DNA of 64,000 nucleotides, from positions 1,271,086 through 1,335,085 of the forward strand of contig NZ_SJPM01000001.1 in assembly GCF_007859915.1 (NCBI RefSeq), read 5' to 3'. Source of the stretch: Neorhodopirellula pilleata (GTDB lineage: Bacteria > Planctomycetota > Planctomycetia > Pirellulales > Pirellulaceae). A model generated the notes under the pieces. It had not been told where the DNA came from. It worked only from the letters and a program-made list of their open reading frames with translations, and did no database searches. The translations under genes and the position numbers were made by a program. Of the stretch, positions 55,808 through 64,000 are shown piece after piece (position 1 is the stretch's first letter; each line of letters opens with the position of its first letter).

Positions 55808-58153
55808 TCAGGGCTTCAGCTTTTGACCATCGGCCACTAGCCGCTCGCGCAGTTGGGTATAGTCGACGTCCTGAACGGGAATATCCTGCTCGACCGCCAC
55901 TGCGGCCGCAGCCCCTGCGGATTGCCCCAGAACCATGTAGACCGGCTCCATTCGGATCGATCCGTAGGCGGCATGAGAGGCCGACAGACAAACGGGCACC
56001 AATAGATTCTTGCATTCACTTTTGCGGGGCCGAATCGAGCGGTAACTGATCGGATAATTGAAACGCTTTTTCCAAAAGCCACCTTCCTCTCGAACCTTGC
56101 CGTCGGTGTCGACAAAGCGACTGACCAAGTGCGAATCAAACCAATAGCTCCCCACGCCAATGGGGTCGTCGCAAGTACGCTTGCCCCTGATGTCCTGTTC
56201 GATCATGACATAGTCGCTTTGCATGCGGCGAGCCTCGCGAACGTAGATCTGGTAGGGAAAGTTATCCGTATCGGTGAACTCATCTTTGGGCAATCCGTAC
56301 TGTGACATCTTCTCGCGGAGGGACTCAGGTACGCGCGGGTCGTTCTGCAGAAACCAAACTTTTCCAAGTGCATAGTCCTTGTGCATTTGGGCGAGCTCGG
56401 CCCGCCGTTCGTAACCTGCTTCCGGCCACTCGAAGTTCGCTCCGACAAAATCGCAGTGATTGATATCGGTCTTTCGATTGGGCATCGGCGTTACGGTGAT
56501 GATTCCCGTATTCACGCCGGCCTGAGGATTTAACGCCAGCGTGCGAGCGTAATGCTCGAACCAGAGCGGATTGTAATTGGCTGGCTTGAAGATCGGCCGC
56601 ATGTTGTCTGGCGCATCAGTCAGCGTCATGCGGTAGCAGTACGCCTGAATTCGGTTGTCGCCTTCCCCGACCTTGCCAGGAACTTCGTGCAGCAGATATG
56701 GCAGGTAACCGGAATCGGGATCGTTTTCAATAACGTACGGACTGATAGAGACACCATCTTTGCCAACGACATCTCCGGGCACGATCCCGTTAAGCGTCTC
56801 GCCGTATTGACTGTTCGGTTCTCGACCAACCGTGTAGGACACCCCAGCCTTGGCCAACAAATCGCCTTCGTAAGTGGCGTCGATGAAAATGCGACCGGAC
56901 ACTTCGCGTCCGCTTTCCAGACGCACCGCGTGAATCGATCCGTCGACCATCCTGACCCCATCCGAAAGGTCCAGCCGTTCGTTGCGAATGATCTCGACGC
57001 CAGCTTCATCCAGCATGTTCTCGAACACAGATCGGGCCACGCTGGGCTCAAAGACCCACATCATCTTCAGTTTCAGATTGCGTCCGGTGAAGACTCGGCG
57101 CGTGATCGAATCGAAATAGGGCTCGGGCTTGTCTCGTGTCCATGCGGCTGGATCGGAATAGTGATTGAAGATGCGTTGGTAAAACTCACGCGAAATCCCA
57201 CCAATCGATTCGTGATCGGGGATGTCCGTCGCGCTGAGCCCCGATCCAGTCATGCCGCCCACCTTCCCATGCGGGCAGATCATTTTGACCGTCAATCCCA
57301 TCCGCGCCGCCTGCACCGCAGACGCGATGCCCGCAGACGTACCACCATAGACGACAACATCTGCCTCATTACTGTCGCCGCTGAGCAATCGGCTGAGTTT
57401 CGCCGGATAGGTTTGTCCCGTGGCAGTGCCCGCACCTTGAAGATGGCTGCCGAACGTAATGCTGTCTCCCAGGCATACGATCACGTCACCTTGCTTTACA
57501 CGTGGCCGGATGACTTGCGCGATTTCTTTGGCAAGTTCCAAACCACCATGTGCAGTGAGGTGATTGCCGTCACGCGCCCCAGAATTGGCGACGCCTCGTA
57601 TCAACGAGCCTTGGCGGTCCGAAACCGTTGACGCGACATCCTGGTTTGGGCTCAGAGCAATGATGCGGGCATTCCAGTCGACCAGCAATGCTTGTTCGCG
57701 TTCCGCAATTTCACGCACTGCGCTGTTGTATTTTTCGAGATGTGCCTGCAAGCTTTCACGAGCTGGATGTGTCGGATGCCTCTCCTTCAGATAATCGGTG
57801 TTCACGGGATGGTTCGTCACCAGCGCAACCGTCTGGGCTCCAACCCGGCGCCACTGCTTAATAAGCGCCGTTAAATTCTGCGAATACTTGTCAATGCTGA
57901 CGAGTTTTCTTGAGTTCATCGCGTCATTCATGCCAAGCATGATCACGACATGGGTCGGCTGATCAGCTTCGAGGCGCCCGCTGCGAATCAGCGTTTCACT
58001 TGAGTTTTCGCCCGGAACGCCGCGATTAAGAACCGTGACCTCACGCGTTGACGATTTCTGGCCAGACACGGGATCCGCTGCGGCGACGTACAACTGCGCG
58101 CAGATAGCAATCCAAACGGCCAAGGCAAATCGAATCTTGTGGATAATTTCCAT
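55808..58153 (-). CDS. Chimeric protein: SGNH hydrolase parts fused to an FAD-dependent oxidoreductase
   Basis: 781 residues with signal peptide (IRFALAVWIAICAQLYVAAA). Residues about 38-215 are SGNH hydrolase blocks II-V: NRGVPGENSSET, MLGMNDAMN (74-77), and the catalytic DGNHLTAHGG (195-198). Block I with the catalytic serine is absent before them but appears after them: VIVCLGDSITFGSHLQG (229-233). From about 263 an FAD-dependent oxidoreductase follows (DVVVYGGTSAGIASAVQAAR; MICPHGKVGGMTGSGLSATD; FIDATYEGDLLAKAGVSY; GQSAGAAAAVAVEQDIPVQD). Order is therefore II-V, I, FAD: a permuted or deletion-made fusion. Both enzymes act on secreted glycans or esters in planctomycete loci. Confidence 0.8.
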   Translation of the reverse strand: MEIIHKIRFALAVWIAICAQLYVAAADPVSGQKSSTREVTVLNRGVPGENSSETLIRSGRLEADQPTHVVIMLGMNDAMNSRKLVSIDKYSQNLTALIKQWRRVGAQTVALVTNHPVNTDYLKERHPTHPARESLQAHLEKYNSAVREIAEREQALLVDWNARIIALSPNQDVASTVSDRQGSLIRGVANSGARDGNHLTAHGGLELAKEIAQVIRPRVKQGDVIVCLGDSITFGSHLQGAGTATGQTYPAKLSRLLSGDSNEADVVVYGGTSAGIASAVQAARMGLTVKMICPHGKVGGMTGSGLSATDIPDHESIGGISREFYQRIFNHYSDPAAWTRDKPEPYFDSITRRVFTGRNLKLKMMWVFEPSVARSVFENMLDEAGVEIIRNERLDLSDGVRMVDGSIHAVRLESGREVSGRIFIDATYEGDLLAKAGVSYTVGREPNSQYGETLNGIVPGDVVGKDGVSISPYVIENDPDSGYLPYLLHEVPGKVGEGDNRIQAYCYRMTLTDAPDNMRPIFKPANYNPLWFEHYARTLALNPQAGVNTGIITVTPMPNRKTDINHCDFVGANFEWPEAGYERRAELAQMHKDYALGKVWFLQNDPRVPESLREKMSQYGLPKDEFTDTDNFPYQIYVREARRMQSDYVMIEQDIRGKRTCDDPIGVGSYWFDSHLVSRFVDTDGKVREEGGFWKKRFNYPISYRSIRPRKSECKNLLVPVCLSASHAAYGSIRMEPVYMVLGQSAGAAAAVAVEQDIPVQDVDYTQLRERLVADGQKLKP

Positions 58154-58423
58154 AATAGCAAGCTGCAGTAAGAATTGAGGAGGGTGTGGTTCGTCCAGGA
58201 TAAGGCACAGATGAAGGGCAGAATCAATCCGTCCTGCGTTTTCGTGATGCAGGATTTTCTATGATACTAATCAAAGCGTCAGACTAGGTTTCGCGGAAAC
58301 GAGCGAAAACGTAGTGGCACTCAAATCTGCGACTCTGCGTGCGATAAGCAGATGGATAGATTCCGATTCCGGCAACCGGTTCGTTTATGTTGGCGTTCTA
58401 AAGTTCTTTTGCGAGTGAGCAAG
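58154..58423. other. Intergenic stretch before the broken sulfatase
   Basis: About 270 bases without a gene between the start of the SGNH/FAD gene and the repeat at 58424. No RNA gene or hairpin seen. It should hold the promoter of the minus-strand gene. Confidence 0.4.
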
Positions 58424-58462
58424 TGAAAAACCGAAAACCCAGCCTGACCTCGGCGCGAGCCC
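58424..58462 (-). repeat. Stray copy of the RHS-tail repeat
   Basis: About 35 of 39 bases match 20496-20534 (core GAAAACC.AGCCTGACC.CGGCGCGAGCC). On the minus strand it could encode GLAPRSGWVFGF-type sequence in the same register as the RHS tail. It ends six bases before sulfatase coding sequence resumes at 58469. Confidence 0.75.
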
Positions 58463-58468
58463 CTCCAT

Positions 58469-59314
58469 ACCGCACTGCAAGCCCGTCAAGAATCGTTAGA
58501 CAAATTTGAAGCCAAGTCGGCTGGAAAGCAACATAAAGACCCTCTTTATGCCGGTTGTATGTACGACTTGGATGACAGTGTTGGCATTCTCCTTAAGAAA
58601 TTAGATGAACTCGGCTTGGCCAGCAACACGCTGGTCGTCTTTACCAGCGACAATGGTGCCACCGGAGGTTCGCTTCAGGAACCGTTACGCGGTAACAAAG
58701 GATGCTATCACGAAGGAGGGATTCGTGAGCCGTTCATTGTTCGCTGGCCGGGCATGGTGAAACCGGGATCACGCTGTGACGTGCCCGTCATCAGCGTCGA
58801 TCTATTTCCAACCTTTCTCGCAGCAGCTGGGGCCGACGTTCCTGAGGGCAAGGTTCTCGATGGCGAGAGCTTGTTACCGCTACTGAAGGAAACCGGGCCG
58901 CTTCAACGCCATTCCATCTTCTGGCACTTCCCAGGCTATCTCGACTCGCCAGTAACCCGGGGCCGCGATCCAGTCTTTCGCTCCCGTCCGGTGAGCGTAA
59001 TCAATAAGGATCATTGGAAACTGTACCTCTACCACGAAGAATGGCAGCTCGACGGAGGAAGGGAGAAGCTGGCTACCAATCGCGCGGTCGAGTTGTACAA
59101 CCTCAAAGAGGACATCGGCGAACGACAAGAGCTTGCGAATATTAAAACGGACAAGCGGGATGAGTTGTTGGACGAAATGCTCCAATGGTTCGACAAGACA
59201 GACGCGAAACTTCCAACCGAAGTCAACCCTGACTACGACCCAGGGACTGAATCACAAGGTAAGGGCAAGCGAAAGAAGCCCAAAGGCAATAGGACAAAGG
59301 GGAACAACGAATGA
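58469..59314 (+). pseudogene. Sulfatase lacking its N-terminal half
   Basis: The sulfatase frame is recognisable from 58469 (TALQARQESLDKFEAKSAGK), well before the first ATG at 58559. It keeps the second half: YAGCMYDLDDSVGILLKKLD, VFTSDNGATGGSL with metal ligands, KGCYHEGGIREPFIVRWPGM, SVDLFPTFLAAAG and the C-terminal subdomain to a Lys-rich tail. It lacks about 240 N-terminal residues including the formylglycine CxPxR motif. The break coincides with the RHS-tail repeat. It is ATGA-coupled to the next gene. Inactive as a sulfatase. Confidence 0.88.
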
Positions 59315-60402
59315 TTGTTACTCTGATTTATAGTCGGACTTACGCGGTAGCGATCTCTGCCGTCGCTGCGTTACTGGCCTTGCCCAGCTTCGTCCATGGA
59401 ACTGCACGAGCCGACGAAAATGTGTCCGCTATTTGTTGGCAGCCACATGACTTTGCCTTCACGGCAAACACTGCGATTGGCAATCCATTTCAGACTCAAT
59501 TGACCGCATTGGTGAACGGCCCCAATGGAACGTCGTTCACGATACCAGGATTCTACGCCGGAGATGGCACATGGAAGATTCGTGTCGCACCTACTTCGGA
59601 AGGTAATTGGTCGCTTACGACAAAATCCGGCGTCTCTGAACTGAACGGAAGAACGGTATCGTTTTCGTGCATCAAGAATTCAAACCCGAACGTCAAAGGC
59701 GTTTTGCAGGTCGACAAAGCTTATCCACACCACTTTATTCTTGCCGACGGCACGCGTTTCTTCATGCAGGCATACGAGTACGACTGGCTGTGGGCTCTCG
59801 ACATGGGCAAGCCTGACGTCCCCACGGTTGAGAAGTCGTTGGATTTGTTGGCTCGACACGGATTCATCTACGTCATTCTCAATACCTATGCTCATGACAC
59901 GAAGTGGCGAAAGGGCAAGAGTGGTCCCGACGACTACGGTCCGCCAGAACTCTTTCCGTGGGAAGGAAGCAACGAGTCGCCCGATCATTCGCGGATGAAC
60001 GTCGATTATTGGCAACACTACGATCGCGTAATGACGGCAATCATGGAGCGAGGCATCCAAGCCCACATTCTGATCAAGGTTTACAACAAGTCGGTGACAT
60101 GGCCGGAGAAAGGCAGCCCGGAACTCGAACCCTCGGACACGCTCGTCAGCAACGGATATTGTCTGGCACAGCCTGGCCGTGAATACATCGCTTTCCGGGC
60201 CAATGCTCAGTCCTTCACCCTGAACATTGCCGGTGCACCCTCTACGTTGACCGGCGAATGGTTTCATCCACTGACAGGCAATCGCAGCTCTGCGGGAAAA
60301 TTCGAGAACGGTCTCGCCAAGGTTGACCCACCGACCGATTCCGGCTCCGCTCCTCTCGTCCTGCATGTATTCACAACGCCAAAGAAAACCAGTGATCGAT
60401 AG
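59311..60402 (+). pseudogene. DUF5060/DUF4038-type glycosidase with an internal deletion
   Basis: 363 codons. Signal peptide (AVAISAVAALLALPSFVHG), a DUF5060 Ig-like domain (about 40-125: FQTQLTALVNGPNGTSFTIP; WSLTTKSGVSELNGRTVSF), then the first half of an apiosidase/DUF4038-like TIM barrel (FILADGTRFFMQAYEYDWLW; DVPTVEKSLDLLARHGFIYV; RMNVDYWQHYDRVMTAIMER). At about residue 274 (WPEKGSPE) it jumps to the C-terminal collagen-binding-like domain (GYCLAQPGREYIAFRANAQS). About 150-200 residues of the barrel, including the likely catalytic acids, are missing while the frame is kept. Follows the broken sulfatase in the same operon. Confidence 0.75.
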
Positions 60403-60478
60403 TTCCTTGTTGATCGAACTAACATCCATTTCTTCGCAATTACCAACGCCATCCAACTAAGAAGCGAAACATCCACCC

Positions 60479-61870
60479 ATGATCCGAACACAAATTGTCG
60501 CTCTGGTGGCATTCGTCGCGTTCGCTTCTGTTGCAGGAGCAGATCAGCCACCCAACATCGTTTTGATTCTTTCCGATGATCAATCATGGACCGACTACGG
60601 CTTTATGGGGCATGACGCCATTCAGACCCCGAATCTGGACAAGCTGGCAAGGGACAGTGCCAGGTTCCGACGCGGCTATGTGCCAACTGCACTGTGTCGG
60701 CCGTCGTTGATGACGCTGATCACGGGGCTGTATTCGCATCAAAATCTCGTTACAGGAAACGATCCGGCTGCAACGGATGCTAATCGAGCACATGCCACTA
60801 AAGCAGGAGAAAGTGCTCGCGAATTGCTGATCTCCAACATCGACAAGCATCCGACCGTGCCGAGAATGCTGGCTGAAAAAGGCTACCTCAGCTTTCAGTC
60901 CGGTAAGTGGTGGGAAGGCAGCTTTCAACGAGGCGGGTTTACTCACGGAATGACTCGCGGCTACCCGGAAAAGGGCGGACGGCATGGCGACGACGGCTTG
61001 AAGATCGGTCGCGAAGGGATGCAGCCCGTTAACGATTTCATCGACACGGCCGTCGATATGAAGAAACCCTTCTTCCTATGGTACGCGCCGTTCCTGCCGC
61101 ACACGCCTCACAACCCGCCGGAACGGATTCTGAAGAAGTACCAGCAGGAGGGGCGGACGGAATCTGTCGCGAAGTATTACGCCATGTGCGAATGGTTTGA
61201 TGAAACCTGCGGTCAACTGCTGGGCCGGCTTGATGCAAAAGGCATCGCTGACAAAACGCTCGTCGTGTATGTCACTGATAATGGCTGGGTTCAGGATCCC
61301 AACTCGAAAGGCTACGCAGCGAGGTCCAAACGCAGTCCCTACGAAGCGGGAACTCGCACACCCATTATGTTTCGGTGGCCTGCACAAATCCATCCTGCCG
61401 ATCGGCCGGAATTGTGTAGCAGCATTGATATCGTTCCCACGATGCTGGCCGCAGCCGGTGCAGACATACCGGCGAACCTGCCCGGTCTCAACCTGTTGCC
61501 CAACCTAAAATCGGAAACGCCGATCGCTCGAGATACCATCTTCGGTGAATCGTTTGCTCACGATATCGCGGACATCGAAAACCCGGAAGCATCGCTTCTG
61601 TACCGCTGGGTAATTGAAGATCAAACCAAGCTGCTGCTGACGTATGACGGTGCCCCGGGCAAGATGAAGTTTCCGCCGTCCGGTGGCGAGCCGCAGTTGT
61701 TCGACCTGAAGAACGATCCGCACGAAAAAGTGAATCTCGCGGCTCAACAACCTCAGGTTGTGAAGGAACTCAGAGGTCGGCTGATCGACTGGTATCCGGT
61801 AACGCAACGCAAGCAAGACACAGTTGCTTCGGCTGAGAAGGCGAACGAAAAGACACGTCGAGCAAAATAA
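60479..61870 (+). CDS. Sulfatase
   Basis: 463 residues with signal peptide (VALVAFVAFASVAGA). Complete type I sulfatase: NIVLILSDDQSWTDYGFMGH (first metal-binding DD), the formylglycine motif LCRPSLMTLITGLYSHQNL, KWWEGSFQRG, FLPHTPHNPP and VVYVTDNGWVQD. Hydrolyses sulfate esters, most likely on algal polysaccharide, in the periplasm or outside. Follows the broken sulfatase and glycosidase in the same orientation, with 76 bases between; the only whole enzyme in that run. Confidence 0.93.
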   Translation: MIRTQIVALVAFVAFASVAGADQPPNIVLILSDDQSWTDYGFMGHDAIQTPNLDKLARDSARFRRGYVPTALCRPSLMTLITGLYSHQNLVTGNDPAATDANRAHATKAGESARELLISNIDKHPTVPRMLAEKGYLSFQSGKWWEGSFQRGGFTHGMTRGYPEKGGRHGDDGLKIGREGMQPVNDFIDTAVDMKKPFFLWYAPFLPHTPHNPPERILKKYQQEGRTESVAKYYAMCEWFDETCGQLLGRLDAKGIADKTLVVYVTDNGWVQDPNSKGYAARSKRSPYEAGTRTPIMFRWPAQIHPADRPELCSSIDIVPTMLAAAGADIPANLPGLNLLPNLKSETPIARDTIFGESFAHDIADIENPEASLLYRWVIEDQTKLLLTYDGAPGKMKFPPSGGEPQLFDLKNDPHEKVNLAAQQPQVVKELRGRLIDWYPVTQRKQDTVASAEKANEKTRRAK

Positions 61871-61971
61871 CCATTCACGATTCAGAATCGCAGGAAGAAA
61901 GCTTGGGGCCGGTTAATTTCCGAACGCAGTACTTCTGCCGCTAACCAATACACCCTATCCAACAACATTGA

Positions 61972-64000
61972 ATGAAGACGACGATGAAACACACACTGTC
62001 ACTGATCCTCTTTGCACTTCTCACAACCTCCACAGCGCGGGCTGCTGATTTGGAAACGCTGTTCAACGGCAAGGATCTGTCCAGCTGGAAAGGGCTGGCT
62101 GGTTTCTGGAGTGTTCAGGACGGCGTGATCGTTGGCGAGACAACTCGCGACAACACGATCGATGCCAACACATTCCTGGTATGGCAGGGCGGCGATGTCG
62201 CCGACTTTGAATTCACGGCGAAGGTTCGATTCAAGGGAAATAACTCGGGCGTCCAGTACCGCAGCCAATTCATCGACGAGCCAAACTTGGCGTTGATGGG
62301 GTACCAAATGGATTTGCACCCGGCCGAAAAGTTCTTCGGCATGTTGTATGGCGAGAAGTACGGAAGTCGAGGCAAGATTGCGACTCGTGGGCAGAAGGTC
62401 GAGATCGACGCGAACGCCGCAGTGAAGCAAACCGGCAAAATGGGTAACGAGCAGAAGTTCGCCGACTGGCAGTGGAACGAAATCCGTATCATCGCCGTCG
62501 GCAGCCGATTGATTCATCAAGTTGGCGGCGTGACGACCATTGATGTCACCGATCAGCATCCAGACGCGATGACCAGTGGCAAGCTGGGGCTTCAACTGCA
62601 CAAGGGGCCGCCAATGCGAGTCGAATTCAAAGATCTGCGGTTGCGAAAGCTTGGTCTGCAAGAGGGCAAGCAGCTTATCGCGACAGTGTCTCCCCAAACC
62701 AGCGACAATACTGACACGAAGAAAGACGCCGCAGCTCCCGCCGCGACGCAGTCGCAAGCAGGAGGTGGATCAAGAAACCGAAAGACCGATGCCGGCAGTT
62801 TGCGTGTCGCGAAGGGATTCAAGGTGGAAACGGTGTACTCGGTCCCGCAGGAAACTGAGGGATCATGGGTTTCTATGACCATCGATGACCAAGGCCGGTT
62901 GATTGCATCCGATCAAGGCGGACTGGGTTTGTTCCGAGTCACAATCAAAGGCAACAGTGAACCACACGTCGAAAAGCTGCCAGTTGACTTGTCGAGCGCG
63001 CAGGGACTGCTGTGGAAGTCAGGGTGCTTGTACGCGTCGATCACAGGCAAAGGAATGTATCGCGTGACCGATTCGGACGGCGATGATTTGCCAGATCACG
63101 CCGAACTGCTATCGGAATATTTTGGCAAGGGCGAACATGGCAATCACGCGTTGGTCGACACGGAAGACGGCAATCAGATTTATGCGGTTTCCGGAAACCA
63201 GACTCCATTGCCGTCCGCGGATAGCATCGTTCGTCGACGCAATCCATCGCATCAGGAAGACTTGTTGCTGCCACGGCAGTGGGATCCGCGAGGCCACGCA
63301 GCCGGCATCCTGGCACCCGGCGGATGGATCACGCGATTTGATCCCGCCAGCAGAACACACGATCTGTTCTGTGCGGGTTTTCGCAACGAATACGATGCCG
63401 CTTTAAATGCCCACGGTGACTTGTTTACATACGATGCCGACATGGAATGGGATCTTGGTCTGCCGTGGTATCGACCGACTCGAATCTGCCACGCGGTCAG
63501 CGGAGGAGACTTCGGCTGGCGCAGTGGTTCGGGCAAGTGGAAGGAATACTACGAAGACAGCCTGCCCCCGTTGGTCAACATTGGCCCGGGGTCACCCACT
63601 GGAGTCGTCAGCGGTCGCGGCACGAAGTTTCCCGCGAAGTACCAGCACGCGGTGTTTGCGCTGGATTGGACGTACGGTCGCATCCTGGCAATTCACTTGA
63701 CTCCTGATGGAGCAAGCTACGCAGCGGAATCCGAAGAGTTTGTTGCCGGGCCGGCTTTGCCTGTGACTGATGCTGTCGTGGGTGCCGACGGCGCACTTTA
63801 CTTTGCAACTGGCGGGCGGGGAACGAAATCGGAACTGATGCGAGTGGTCTACACGGGGAAGGCTTCGACGGCCCCGGCAGCGCCCGCCGCGTTGCCGGAG
63901 GCTGCGAAGACGCGGCGAAAGCTGGAAGCATTTCATGGTATCAGTAATCCTGTCGCCGTCGAAATCGCTTGGCCCTATCTTGCCAGTGACGATCGTTTCC
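61972..64000 (+). CDS. DUF1080 / PVC-type dehydrogenase fusion protein (runs off window)
   Basis: 676 codons seen, no stop before the edge. Start ATG 61972 or ATG 61984 in the same frame; signal peptide KHTLSLILFALLTTSTARA. Residues about 25-225 are a DUF1080 (3-keto-disaccharide hydrolase) jelly roll: LETLFNGKDLSSWKGLAGFW, FEFTAKVRFKGNNSGVQYRS. After a Gln/Ala linker (about 235-270) comes a PVC-type propeller like PQQ-dependent glucose/sorbosone dehydrogenases (FKVETVYSVPQETEGSWVSM; GLLWKSGCLYASITGKGMYR; CAGFRNEYDAALNAHGDLFT; GGDFGWRSGSGKWKEYYEDS). A HEAT/cytochrome c tail is usual in this family but lies outside. Probably acts on sugars released by the sulfatases. Confidence 0.88.
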   Translation, partial: MKTTMKHTLSLILFALLTTSTARAADLETLFNGKDLSSWKGLAGFWSVQDGVIVGETTRDNTIDANTFLVWQGGDVADFEFTAKVRFKGNNSGVQYRSQFIDEPNLALMGYQMDLHPAEKFFGMLYGEKYGSRGKIATRGQKVEIDANAAVKQTGKMGNEQKFADWQWNEIRIIAVGSRLIHQVGGVTTIDVTDQHPDAMTSGKLGLQLHKGPPMRVEFKDLRLRKLGLQEGKQLIATVSPQTSDNTDTKKDAAAPAATQSQAGGGSRNRKTDAGSLRVAKGFKVETVYSVPQETEGSWVSMTIDDQGRLIASDQGGLGLFRVTIKGNSEPHVEKLPVDLSSAQGLLWKSGCLYASITGKGMYRVTDSDGDDLPDHAELLSEYFGKGEHGNHALVDTEDGNQIYAVSGNQTPLPSADSIVRRRNPSHQEDLLLPRQWDPRGHAAGILAPGGWITRFDPASRTHDLFCAGFRNEYDAALNAHGDLFTYDADMEWDLGLPWYRPTRICHAVSGGDFGWRSGSGKWKEYYEDSLPPLVNIGPGSPTGVVSGRGTKFPAKYQHAVFALDWTYGRILAIHLTPDGASYAAESEEFVAGPALPVTDAVVGADGALYFATGGRGTKSELMRVVYTGKASTAPAAPAALPEAAKTRRKLEAFHGISNPVAVEIAWPYLASDDRF

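Overview
The window looks like chromosome of a Rhodopirellula-like planctomycete (Pirellulaceae). The supporting signs are a DUF1559 pseudopilin-like protein, surface proteins with the N-terminal LEPLEGRRLLA-type motif and SdrD_B/DUF11 repeats, a BBP7-type porin, TPR/FG-GAP/ASPIC lipoproteins, many sulfatases, an ECF sigma factor paired with a Ser/Thr kinase, and a DUF1080/PVC-type dehydrogenase fusion. This is inferred from gene content alone.

Layout. 0-13 kb: a TPR lipoprotein cut by the left edge, a frameshifted DUF1559 gene, a small lipoprotein, a TPR/FG-GAP/ASPIC protein whose lipoprotein signal lies in another frame, a XylR-like regulator, a three-gene operon (secreted propeller protein, haem-motif FG-GAP lipoprotein, small membrane protein), a YfhO-like membrane protein, a PEGA lipoprotein and a hemerythrin-like protein. 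13-27 kb: a giant adhesin with 12 DUF11 repeats, a tandem duplication of an Rpn-family nuclease gene (second copy split by a stop codon), an RHS remnant, tandem repeats, palindromic elements, then a BBP7 porin divergent from an SdrD_B surface protein. 27-38.5 kb: a PA2169-type four-helix protein, an NHL-repeat protein, a BLUF photosensor next to a PAS-GGDEF-EAL enzyme, and a three-gene lipoprotein / secretin N-domain / MMPL transporter operon.

38.7-60.4 kb: a scarred accessory region. It starts at tRNA-Ala(GGC), whose 3' end is overlapped by a decapitated large serine recombinase. Several genes are joined mid-domain: JAB/RadC to recombinase, RND adaptor to RND pump, RND pump to YCII, SGNH to FAD oxidoreductase, a headless sulfatase, and a DUF5060 glycosidase lacking part of its barrel. 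Intact genes lie between: a cluster of small enzymes (DHFR-like, tandem YCII, DoxX, VOC, SRPBCC), a sulfatase-YHYH fusion, an ECF sigma factor, an EF-hand/deiodinase-like protein and a Ser/Thr kinase. 60.4-64 kb: an intact sulfatase and a DUF1080/dehydrogenase gene that runs off the right edge.

The 47-64 kb genes suggest breakdown of sulfated polysaccharides, perhaps signalled by the sigma factor and kinase. Points most worth a second look: the split Rpn duplicate with its RHS-derived repeat (which also sits at the broken sulfatase), the structured inverted-repeat elements, the permuted SGNH/oxidoreductase fusion, and the secretin-N/MMPL operon. Some breaks could be assembly artefacts; read coverage would decide.
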